DNA from: Candidatus Omnitrophota bacterium
GTDB lineage: Bacteria; Hinthialibacterota; Hinthialibacteria; Hinthialibacterales; Hinthialibacteraceae
Reading direction: 5' to 3'
Assembly (NCBI GenBank): GCA_013177805.1
Contig: JABLXU010000023.1
Span: 1-64,000 of the forward strand
DNA length: 64,000 nucleotides
The notes beneath the pieces were generated by a model that ran no database searches, had not been told where the DNA came from, and saw only the letters and a program-made list of their open reading frames with translations. Positions 41,771 through 49,139 of the stretch are shown here, one piece after another. Made by a program: the position numbers and the translations under genes. The number at the start of each line of letters is the position of its first letter. Positions within the stretch are counted from its first letter, which is position 1.

Positions 41771-42454
41771 ATGGAGAAGTTATTGACCATCAAGGAAGTC
41801 AGTGAACTCTTGCAGGTCAACGAGCGGACCATCCACCGCTTGATCCAAACCGAGAAGATTCCGGCCACCAAGGTGGGCAACCAATGGCGGTTCCATCCCT
41901 CCCTCCTAGAAGCCTGGTTTCTGAATGGTGGAGAAAAGGCCGTCCATGGGCATCGGGACATGGAATCGCCATGGAGCCAGGAGGATGAATACCAAATTTT
42001 TTCAGAACCCCGGACATTATTGGACTTGAAAGCGAAAGATGCCGGCGAGGTCCTCCAAGCGATGGTGGATGTGCTTGCGGATACCGGTCACCTGTTGCTC
42101 AAATCGGCGTTTCTCGACGCGCTTTTGGAACGGCAGGCATTTTCCACCACCGGTTTGGGACGGGGAGTGGCTTTGCCCCACGCATGGCATCCCATCAGCG
42201 ATCTGTTCCGGGTTCCGCTGGTGGTCAGCGCCCGGCTTCATACGCCGGTGGATTTTCAGGCGATTGACAATCAGCCGGTGGATTTGGTCTTTTTGCTTTG
42301 TTCTCCCCGCAACAATATGCATCTCAAACTCTTATCCACCATGTCCGCCCTGGCGCGGGACAATCAATTAATGAACCATCTCCGCCAGGCCCAAACCAAA
42401 GCGGAATTCATCAGCCCCTTGAAGGACCGGGTTTCCCCCTTGGTGGCGGCGTAG
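41771..42454 (+). CDS. Excisionase-type HTH fused to a PTS EIIA-2 (PtsN-like) domain
   Basis: The ATG at 41771 follows GAGGGC and gives 227 residues. Residues 1-50 form an excisionase/MerR-like HTH: LLTIKEVSELLQVNERTIHRLIQTEKIPATKVGNQWRF in segments. Residues ~80-227 form a fructose-type EIIA domain with the phospho-His motif GRGVALPHAW (His137) and the VDFLVFLLCSPRNNMHLKLLS-like region. Such proteins probably sense PTS phosphorylation state and bind DNA, although full PTS genes are not visible here. It has its own strong promoter and lies upstream of the CotH gene, about 290 bases away. The target is unknown. Confidence 0.8.
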   Translation: MEKLLTIKEVSELLQVNERTIHRLIQTEKIPATKVGNQWRFHPSLLEAWFLNGGEKAVHGHRDMESPWSQEDEYQIFSEPRTLLDLKAKDAGEVLQAMVDVLADTGHLLLKSAFLDALLERQAFSTTGLGRGVALPHAWHPISDLFRVPLVVSARLHTPVDFQAIDNQPVDLVFLLCSPRNNMHLKLLSTMSALARDNQLMNHLRQAQTKAEFISPLKDRVSPLVAA

Positions 42455-42574
42455 TCCCGGAATGCGTTAATTCTGGCTGCCTGGCTGTTTTTCCAAATAG
42501 AAAACGCCGGCCCCTTTCCGCAATAATCCGTTTTTCCTCCTCTCCGCAAACGAGTTCATGAAACCCATTTTCGG

Positions 42575-42603
42575 CTGATATTTTTAAACGGCTGTTCTAT
42601 ACT
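42575..42603 (+). promoter_or_regulatory. Possible promoter of the CotH gene
   Basis: CTGATA (42575-42580) and TATACT (42598-42603) are spaced by 17 bases. Transcription would start near 42610, leaving a leader of ~137 bases with a structured segment. Confidence 0.4.
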
Positions 42604-42627
42604 TGTGGTTGATCCGGCAAGGGAACG

Positions 42628-42686
42628 AAGCAGGATGGATCATAACGCAACGTGCCCCTCCGAGAAATTACACGGGTTTCCTGCTT
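42628..42686 (+). promoter_or_regulatory. Structured leader of the CotH gene (possible regulatory RNA)
   Basis: AAGCAGGA (42628-42635) and TCCTGCTT (42679-42686) form a perfect 8-bp stem. Inside, CGTG (42651-42654) can pair with CACG (42671-42674) and the following CCC with GGG, an H-type pseudoknot arrangement. I do not recognise a known riboswitch class. Confidence 0.4.
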
Positions 42687-42746
42687 GTATGTGGATGAAA
42701 TTTTTGAAAGACTTTTGGATCTAAACCAATCCGCGGGGAGAAACCA

Positions 42747-45700
42747 TTGATCCGCCGTTTCATTTTTTCCAGCGGAATCCTTTTCAGCCTGGCAGTCACC
42801 GTCTGGCCGCGGGTGGTGATCAACGAAATCCTGTACCACGCAGCGGACAGCGATCTCGAGTACATTGAGCTGCTCAACACTTCCTCGGCGGCCGTGGATC
42901 TATCGAATTGGATTATCCAAGACGATCAGGATGACCAGGATGACCATCGGTTTGCGCTGCCCGCGGGAACAACGCTCCCGCCGGGCGAATATCTGGTCAT
43001 CGCCAACGATCCCGTCCTGTTCCAGCAGGCGTATGGCTTCGCGCCGGACGTAAGCGGCATCCCGTTTCGTTTTTCCAACAGCGGCGACGCGGTCCGTTTG
43101 TTCGATTCGAAGGACGCGCTGCAAGAATCCGTGCCCTATGATGACCACCAGCCTTGGCCGGAAGCGGCTGACGGCCTGGGCGCTTCGCTGGAACGCCGTA
43201 ACTCCCTCTTGCCTGCCCCGCTGCCGGGATCCTGGGCGCCATCCACGAAGCAGGGCACCCCGGGCCAGGGGAACTCGGCTTACTCGAACACGCTCCCTCC
43301 CCTCATCCTGAATGTGGACCACTCGCCCAAACTCCCGCGGTCTTTTCAAGAGATCACGGTGACCGCACGGATTTCCGATGTGGACGGACAAATCGAATCC
43401 GTCCAGTTCTACTATGGATGGAACCGCGGAACCCAGTACCTGGCTGTAGCCATGAACGACGACGGCCTGCTCGGCGACGCGACGCCGGGTGACGGCATCT
43501 ACACCGCGCGCGTGGAGGGAGCGAGAGCCTCGTCCCTCTTCCGCTTTTACATTCAGGCCACCGACAACGATGGCAATCAATCCCAGGTCCCACCCAGCGG
43601 GATGGAAGAACCATCCATGACCGTCGTCGAAGAGGCCCAGCCGGCGGAGGATGCGCCGTACCTGCGGGTGGTCATGCGGCCCGAGGTCCAGGAGCAATTC
43701 CTGGAACGGTACCGCACCGACGATTATTTCCCGGCCACGTTTTACGACGGCGATACCGTGTATTATGCGGTCCAAATCCGCCATCGCGGCCGCTCCCGCA
43801 GCGCCAACGGCCGGTTCAAGATCCGGTTCCCCTACAATCAGCTGTACCGGGGAGAAATCCGGCGATTGAACCTGAATGGAGACGATACCGGTTCATTGAT
43901 CAAGGAACAGTTAAGCTATCAACTTTACCAGGACGCCGGCCTGCCCAACCTGGAATCGGAAATCGTCCGCTTGTCCATCAACGGCAGCCAGGCGCGGGGA
44001 ACGCCCTACCGTTCCGCGGTGGAGAATCCCGACGGGCAGTTTTTGAAACGGAAGAAATACTTCGCCAACGATGACGGCAATCTCTACAAAACCACTCTGG
44101 ACGGCACCCCGCAGAACAAAGCGGTCTGGCACTATGCCGGTGACGATCCTGCCCTGTACCAGGATTGCTACCTCAAGCAAACCAACGAGGAGGAGGCCGA
44201 TTACCGCGATATCATTGCATTTTGCAAGACCTTGTCCGAAGCCGAACCCTGGGAGCCCGATTACGTGGACCAGGTTCACTCGGTTTTGAACGTGGATGAT
44301 TTTCTCCGCTGGATGGCGGTGTCCGCGTTATGCGCCCATTGGGATTCGCCGTATACCGATCACGGGCACAATTATATTCTCTATAACAATCCCGCGACCC
44401 GGCAGTTTCATATATTAGCTTGGGACCTGAATGGGACGTTCAATTATTCATCCAACCATGACGATCTCAACTACCGCAAGCATTACACGCATATCCGCTC
44501 GACCAAGTTTCCCGCGATCAACAAAATCCTCAACCATCCCCTTTTCGGCGCTCAATATTACCGCGAAATCGACACCCTGCTGCAAACCCTCTTCACCCGG
44601 GAGGAAATGAACCGCCGGATCGAAGAGGTCCGGCGGAAGATGCGGCTTTCCACCAACGCCATGAGTTCGTACACCACGTTTGTGAACCAACGCATCAAGG
44701 ATCTGTCCCTTTGGATCAACCGGGACCAGGGCGCGGTGTTTCTGAGCAAGCCCACCTATCAAGCGCGGGTGGGCCAACCTTATCTCTATCGCGCTGCGGC
44801 TGTGGATTATCGCAAGGGTCAAAAAATGCGTTACCAGTTGGACGCAGCACCCGCCTGGTTGCGCGGTGATCCGGACAAAGGCGTCCTCGAAGGTATTCCC
44901 GATCAGCCCGGCCGTTTTGATGTCGTCCTCCGCGCCCAAAGCAGCAGCGGTGTCACCCTCACCCAACCGTACACCCTGCAAGTCACCGATTCCCGCCCCC
45001 GCTTGCTGCTGACTTTTAACGAAGCGAGCGGCAAGGCCGTCGATCTCAGCGAATTCGGCCATCAAGCGACGTTCGCCGGGAACACCAAACGCGTGGAAGG
45101 ACGGTTGGGCCGCGCGGTGTATTTCGATGGCGATGGGGATTACGCGCGCGTCCCGCATGCGGACTCACTGAGCTTTACGGGATCGATCACTGTGGAGATG
45201 TGGATCCGGCCGGATTCAACCTCGAACAACCAAGTGATTCTCTCCAAAGGCGACGCCAACCAATTCAACTATCTCCTGATGCTGGGCTATGGCCCGTTCA
45301 GTGGAGACTCTTCGGAACCTTGTTTCTTGCCGCACCGCTTCGATATTGAAAACCGGGTCTATTACGGGAGAAAAGAAATCGAAGCGCACCTGAAAGGAAA
45401 AATCTGGGCCCATATCGCGGGAACCTACGATTCAGGCCGCGAACGGGCGAACGTGTACGTCAACAATCAACGCATCGTGGACAGCGCCTCGCGCACTCGA
45501 ATGCCCGAGAACACACAGGATTTGTTGATCAGCCTAAGCAGCGGCGGATTCAAGGGGGCCGTGGACGACGTCAAAATCCTGCCCTTCGCCAAGGAGGCCT
45601 TCGCGGCGGGCCTGTGCCTTTCCCAAGTCGATATATCAGGTATTTCCCCCGCGCAGGACCGGATCGCCCTGTCCCTCTCCCCCCTGAGAACCGACTCGAT

Positions 45701-46382
45701 CAACACGGGTGAATATTGTGTATTTTTCGTGAATGTCAATCAGTGGCTGCCATTGCCTGATGGAATCCTGCAGCCCGGCCAAAGCGTTTCCTGGTGGCTG
45801 GATGACCTCGGCCTGACTGAACCGTTACCCCTCAACGAAACGGCGGCCCTCTATCCTCTCTTCAGCCTTGGAGAACCGCGCGCGGAAACCATCCTGGATC
45901 AAGTCACGTGGGGAGAAACAGGAGCGTCCGCAAACGATCCCGGCGTACAAGCAGGCGTCTGGCTCGTGGAGAAATCGGTCCCGGTTTCCTCCTCCGGCCC
46001 GGCGACCTGCGCGTTACGGGATTTCGCGGATAACGATGAGATGGACCAGGATTGGGAAACTCTTCCGCAACAACTTGAGGGGCCGGTTATCTCCTCGCTG
46101 CGCATCGAAAACGGGGCGGACGCGACTGCCCGCCGGGAAGTAAAAATCCAGATCGCGTGCCAGGGGAATCCCCGCGAAATGCGGATCAGCGATTCGCCGG
46201 TTTTTTCGCAAGATTGGACTGCATTCCAGGGAGAAACTGTATGGACGCTGCCGGAAGGAGATGGAATCAAAAAACTCCACGTTCAAGTCCGGGACGCGAA
46301 CCGCAACCGCTCCGCCATCGTGAGCGAAACCATCCGGCTGGAGACCAACACCGCGGTCGAGGATTGGAGGGAGCATCGGTAA
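42747..46382 (+). CDS. Giant exported CotH-kinase-like protein with lamin-tail and LamG-like domains
   Basis: The 1211-residue protein begins at a TTG with GGGGAG 8 bases upstream and has a signal peptide (IRRFIFSSGILFSLAVTVWP). Domains in order: lamin-tail (about 25-135; VINEILYHAADSDLEYIELL, LPPGEYLVIA); a region with DADGIYTARV-like Ig character; and CotH kinase-like (about 305-640), with LNLNGDDTGSLIKEQLSYQL, FLKRKKYFANDDGNLYK and HILAWDLNGTFNYSSNHDD. An Ig-like domain (about 670-750) and LamG (about 775-955; VYFDGDGDYARVPH) follow. CotH domains can phosphorylate proteins; the Asp-Leu-Asn motif is kept. It is likely secreted, perhaps cell-surface bound. Confidence 0.82.
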   Translation: MIRRFIFSSGILFSLAVTVWPRVVINEILYHAADSDLEYIELLNTSSAAVDLSNWIIQDDQDDQDDHRFALPAGTTLPPGEYLVIANDPVLFQQAYGFAPDVSGIPFRFSNSGDAVRLFDSKDALQESVPYDDHQPWPEAADGLGASLERRNSLLPAPLPGSWAPSTKQGTPGQGNSAYSNTLPPLILNVDHSPKLPRSFQEITVTARISDVDGQIESVQFYYGWNRGTQYLAVAMNDDGLLGDATPGDGIYTARVEGARASSLFRFYIQATDNDGNQSQVPPSGMEEPSMTVVEEAQPAEDAPYLRVVMRPEVQEQFLERYRTDDYFPATFYDGDTVYYAVQIRHRGRSRSANGRFKIRFPYNQLYRGEIRRLNLNGDDTGSLIKEQLSYQLYQDAGLPNLESEIVRLSINGSQARGTPYRSAVENPDGQFLKRKKYFANDDGNLYKTTLDGTPQNKAVWHYAGDDPALYQDCYLKQTNEEEADYRDIIAFCKTLSEAEPWEPDYVDQVHSVLNVDDFLRWMAVSALCAHWDSPYTDHGHNYILYNNPATRQFHILAWDLNGTFNYSSNHDDLNYRKHYTHIRSTKFPAINKILNHPLFGAQYYREIDTLLQTLFTREEMNRRIEEVRRKMRLSTNAMSSYTTFVNQRIKDLSLWINRDQGAVFLSKPTYQARVGQPYLYRAAAVDYRKGQKMRYQLDAAPAWLRGDPDKGVLEGIPDQPGRFDVVLRAQSSSGVTLTQPYTLQVTDSRPRLLLTFNEASGKAVDLSEFGHQATFAGNTKRVEGRLGRAVYFDGDGDYARVPHADSLSFTGSITVEMWIRPDSTSNNQVILSKGDANQFNYLLMLGYGPFSGDSSEPCFLPHRFDIENRVYYGRKEIEAHLKGKIWAHIAGTYDSGRERANVYVNNQRIVDSASRTRMPENTQDLLISLSSGGFKGAVDDVKILPFAKEAFAAGLCLSQVDISGISPAQDRIALSLSPLRTDSINTGEYCVFFVNVNQWLPLPDGILQPGQSVSWWLDDLGLTEPLPLNETAALYPLFSLGEPRAETILDQVTWGETGASANDPGVQAGVWLVEKSVPVSSSGPATCALRDFADNDEMDQDWETLPQQLEGPVISSLRIENGADATARREVKIQIACQGNPREMRISDSPVFSQDWTAFQGETVWTLPEGDGIKKLHVQVRDANRNRSAIVSETIRLETNTAVEDWREHR

Positions 46383-46448
46383 ACGCAGGGTGTCATGTAA
46401 GGTTCATCCGTTATGTGCATTTGAGATGTCCAGATGGAGAGACGATCC

Positions 46449-46531
46449 GGGAGGGCGAACCTCCTGGTGAGCCGTCATAGAATCCATCGGCTTTAGGTTA
46501 CCAAGCGGCTCGGCGGGAGCCTCGCCCTCCC
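46449..46531. repeat. Imperfect long inverted repeat (GGGAGGGCGA...TCGCCCTCCC)
   Basis: GGGAGGGCGAACCTCCTGGT with following GAGCCG (46449-46474) pairs with the sequence at 46506-46531 at 21 of 26 positions, with a ~31-base spacer. It could be a MITE- or REP-like unit. Its right arm runs into repeat copy B. Confidence 0.55.
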
Positions 46532-46592
46532 ATTCTAAGCCAGGTTTTTCTACCAGCCGCAGGATTGTCATTTCAGCAAGGTATTCCCTCAC
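46516..46592 (+). repeat. Dispersed repeat, copy B (GCCTCGCCC...CCAGGTTTTTCT)
   Basis: It shares blocks in the same order with copy A at 1342-1420, as described there, and abuts the inverted repeat above. Confidence 0.55.
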
Positions 46593-46618
46593 CCCGGCCC
46601 TCTCCCTGAGGGAGAGGG
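46586..46618 (+). repeat. REP-like palindrome (CCCTCACCCCGGCCCTCTCCC)
   Basis: CCCTCTCCC (46598-46606) and GGGAGAGGG (46610-46618) pair perfectly around TGA. Same family as 23169, 29193 and 20061. Confidence 0.8.
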
Positions 46619-46723
46619 AGCAGAAAAGGAAGGTTATCGTTGGCGGGCTACGCTGCGCTTTGAGCCCACCCTATGGGGCTCGGGATGCTCAACCTATCCT
46701 GCCTTGGTTGATATCGTCGATAA

Positions 46724-46743
46724 GGGCGCGTTGCAACGCGCCC
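46724..46743. repeat. Perfect 20-bp palindrome GGGCGCGTTGCAACGCGCCC
   Basis: It is an exact self-complement, followed by CCTACTTT on the plus strand. It resembles the hairpin at 23310-23338. It lies ~35 bases after the leftward pseudo-kinase stop, so it might end that operon. Confidence 0.6.
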
Positions 46744-46779
46744 CTACTTTCCATCTTGGATGTCATCTCGTAACCTGAC

Positions 46780-47862
46780 TCACCCTTTGACCACCAGGGG
46801 CGTTGTCAATATCACCTGGACCGCGCGGTCCGCCAGCAGTTGATCGATCGGCTCGTCGTACCAGTCCCAATACACGTTATTCTTCCGCGATCCCTGCAAG
46901 GATAGGCGGGAAATCAGCCACGGACCCAGTTTCTTTCCGGCGGAGGCGTACTGCCCCGAAAACACAATGGCGTCCAAACCACTCATCGCCGCGATCCCCG
47001 ATCCACACGCCAGGAGGATCCTGTATTTCATGAAATCTTGGACGGGTTTCAATTCTTCCTTTTCCGATCCGAACAATTCCTGAAAAGTCAATGGACGGCC
47101 CGCCAGTCCCAATAGTCCGCTCTCCCTGGTCAGAACGTTGTTGATCTGCTCGGGTCCCCACTCTTTCTTCTGCGCCAGGGTAAGCACGATGTTGGGATCC
47201 AGGTCGCCGCAGGTCGTATGGCCGGGGAGGCCCTCCAGGGGTGTGACGCCACTGGTGACCATGACCGGCTTGTTGCCCAAAATGGCCGCGATCTCCGGCC
47301 GGGGCTCCAGACAGATAGATAGAATGCGGGAGGATTCCCGGATTTCCGGCCAGCAATCCAACGCGTAATCCCGCGCGGCTTCGTGATAGATGCCGTAGAA
47401 TCCGAACTTGCGCATGTTGGGATCGCGAATCAGGTCCGCGTCCACGCCGAGGCTGTGCTCCCGGTCGGGCAAGGTCACGAAAAAGGCGGTCTCGAAATCC
47501 AGAACCACGGGCGTTCTGGGAAACACCTCCCGGCCGGCTTCCACCAATTCCACCAGTTCCGGAACATGCAACGGGGCGCAAGGCGTGAGTTTCTTCAATT
47601 TCTCCAGGACTTCCGCGTCCACGCGGACCGGTCCGGAAAACACCACGCCGCCGTATTTGGCCTGGATGGTGATGGCATCGAGGGGCGTGGCCACGGGTCC
47701 TTCCTGCCACACCTCTCGCAGGATGTCCACGTATTTGTTTTCCGAATGCCATTGGGACCGGTCGATCCGGTGAACCGGGCGCTTTACCGGTTGCCGTTCG
47801 TAGTGCTGAAAATAAGCGTGATGCAACGTGTTCAATCCCAGCCGCAATACCAGGATATTCAT
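46780..47862 (-). CDS. Degenerate acetate kinase paralogue (ASKHA fold, probably inactive)
   Basis: The 360-residue protein aligns with acetate kinase over most of its length: APLHVPELVELVEAG, VVLDFETAFF, MRKFGFYGIYHEAARDY, TSGVTPLEGLPGHTTCGDLDP and ESGLLGLAGR. Catalytic features are lost. The N-terminal NxGSSSLK reads RLGLNTLHH, RIVHGG has become KYGGVV, FHGTSH is FYGIYH (the His equivalent to H180 is Tyr), HLGNGGS is gone, TRSGD is TTCGD (Arg lost), and GGIGEN is absent. It shares the unusual CGDLDP with the adjacent genuine acetate kinase, suggesting duplication. AAAGGAG precedes the ATG. It may be a regulatory or scaffolding pseudokinase, or have another activity. Confidence 0.75.
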   Translation of the reverse strand: MNILVLRLGLNTLHHAYFQHYERQPVKRPVHRIDRSQWHSENKYVDILREVWQEGPVATPLDAITIQAKYGGVVFSGPVRVDAEVLEKLKKLTPCAPLHVPELVELVEAGREVFPRTPVVLDFETAFFVTLPDREHSLGVDADLIRDPNMRKFGFYGIYHEAARDYALDCWPEIRESSRILSICLEPRPEIAAILGNKPVMVTSGVTPLEGLPGHTTCGDLDPNIVLTLAQKKEWGPEQINNVLTRESGLLGLAGRPLTFQELFGSEKEELKPVQDFMKYRILLACGSGIAAMSGLDAIVFSGQYASAGKKLGPWLISRLSLQGSRKNNVYWDWYDEPIDQLLADRAVQVILTTPLVVKG

Positions 47863-47887
47863 GACAATCTCTCCTTTCCGGCCTGGC

Positions 47888-49096
47888 CTAGTTCTCGTGG
47901 ATCAAGACTTGATGCGTGAATTGGGCAATGGCCAGTTCCTCGTTGGTCTGGATGACCAGCACGCGCATGGGACTGCCTTCGGTGGCGACATCGGCCGGGT
48001 ACTGGTTCACGGACCCATTCTTCCGGGCGTCGATCTGGATGCCGAACACGTCCATGTCCGTGCAGACCGACCAGCGGACATAGGGAACGGTCTCGCCGAT
48101 GGTGTCGGTGAAAATTACCGCGGCCGGTGATTCCACCACCGCCAGGTAAGCCCCCAGGTATTTCCGGATCCGCCACAGGTAACTTTGCGCGGTCACGTGG
48201 TATTTCCGGATCCGGTTCCGGTCCTCTCGTTGATTGCAGGCCGCGAGAATGTCCCGGATGTCCGCCGACGTCCCCGACATCCCCAGCACTCCGCTCTTTT
48301 TGTTGAGCACCGCCTCCACCCGGCCATGATCGCCATTGGCCCGCGCCAGCATTTGCAGCGGGATGGCCGGATCGAGATCGCCGCAGCGGGTGCTCATGAT
48401 CAGCCCCTGGAGCGGCGAAAATCCCATGGTGTTGTCGATGGATTTCCCACCCTGGATGGCGCAAAGGCTCGCCCCCCCGCTGCCCAGATGGCAACTGACC
48501 GCGTTCAATTTTTCAATCGGAATCTTCAAAAATCGCGCGGCCTGCTCCGCCACATATTGGTGGCTGGTTCCGTGAAATCCATACTTGCGGATCCGGATCT
48601 CCGCGGTCAAATCGCGAGGTAAGGCGTACGTCCGCGCGTATTCGGGAATGGTGGCGTGATACGCCGTGTCGAACACCGCCACCTGGGGCAGGTCCGGATA
48701 CCGTTTCAGGCACGCCTGGATCAGCGCCATGGCGGGTGGATTATGTAAGGGCGCCAGGTCCGCCACGGCCTCCAGGTCTTCGCACACCTGCGGGTCGATC
48801 CGGGCGGGGCGGCTGAAGCGCGCCCCGCCGTGGACCATCCGGTGCCCCACTCCGTCCGGCCGGCATTGGGTGGTTTCCAGGATCTTCATCACTTCGTCGA
48901 AGGCCGACCGGTGATCCCGCATGGGAACCTCCACAACCTCCCGCTTTCCCTGGACCTGGTGCAGGATGCGGGATGGTTCCGCCGTGGGCGGGCCGATGCG
49001 CTGGGCTTCACCGCCCGCCACGACGGTTTGCGAAGGCATCTCGATCCATTTGTACTTCAGCGACGAACTGCCGCAATTGAAAACCAGAATGTTCAT
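47888..49096 (-). CDS. ackA: Acetate kinase
   Basis: The 402-residue enzyme keeps all key motifs: NCGSSSLKYKW, GHRMVHGGARF, APLHNPPAMALIQ, VFDTAYH, KYGFHGTSHQYV, CHLGSGGASLCAIQGG, TRCGDLDP, KSGVLGMSG, IGETVPYVR and TNEELAIAQF. It interconverts acetyl phosphate and acetate with ADP/ATP; no phosphate acetyltransferase is in the window. GAGG precedes the ATG. It lies 25 bases upstream of the degenerate paralogue and 43 bases downstream of the M20 gene, so one operon is likely, driven by the sigma54 promoter further upstream. Confidence 0.95.
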   Translation of the reverse strand: MNILVFNCGSSSLKYKWIEMPSQTVVAGGEAQRIGPPTAEPSRILHQVQGKREVVEVPMRDHRSAFDEVMKILETTQCRPDGVGHRMVHGGARFSRPARIDPQVCEDLEAVADLAPLHNPPAMALIQACLKRYPDLPQVAVFDTAYHATIPEYARTYALPRDLTAEIRIRKYGFHGTSHQYVAEQAARFLKIPIEKLNAVSCHLGSGGASLCAIQGGKSIDNTMGFSPLQGLIMSTRCGDLDPAIPLQMLARANGDHGRVEAVLNKKSGVLGMSGTSADIRDILAACNQREDRNRIRKYHVTAQSYLWRIRKYLGAYLAVVESPAAVIFTDTIGETVPYVRWSVCTDMDVFGIQIDARKNGSVNQYPADVATEGSPMRVLVIQTNEELAIAQFTHQVLIHEN

Positions 49097-49139
49097 GAGC
49101 CACCTCGTACAGCTTGGGTTCTATTCGGAACAGAGGAGA

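Larger units (their letters stand above)
46383..46779. other. Repeat-rich intergenic region
   Basis: This ~400-base gap between the CotH gene and the acetate-kinase operon contains an inverted repeat, copy B of a dispersed repeat, a REP-like palindrome and a perfect GC-rich palindrome. No coding sequence is supported. Confidence 0.65.

Noticed and set aside
42921..42947. CAGGATGACCAGGATGACC tract inside the CotH gene, similar to the dispersed AGGAT repeat.
   Set aside because: It encodes the acidic loop DDQDDQDDHR, which fits the usual loop in lamin-tail domains, so a repeat insertion is not needed.
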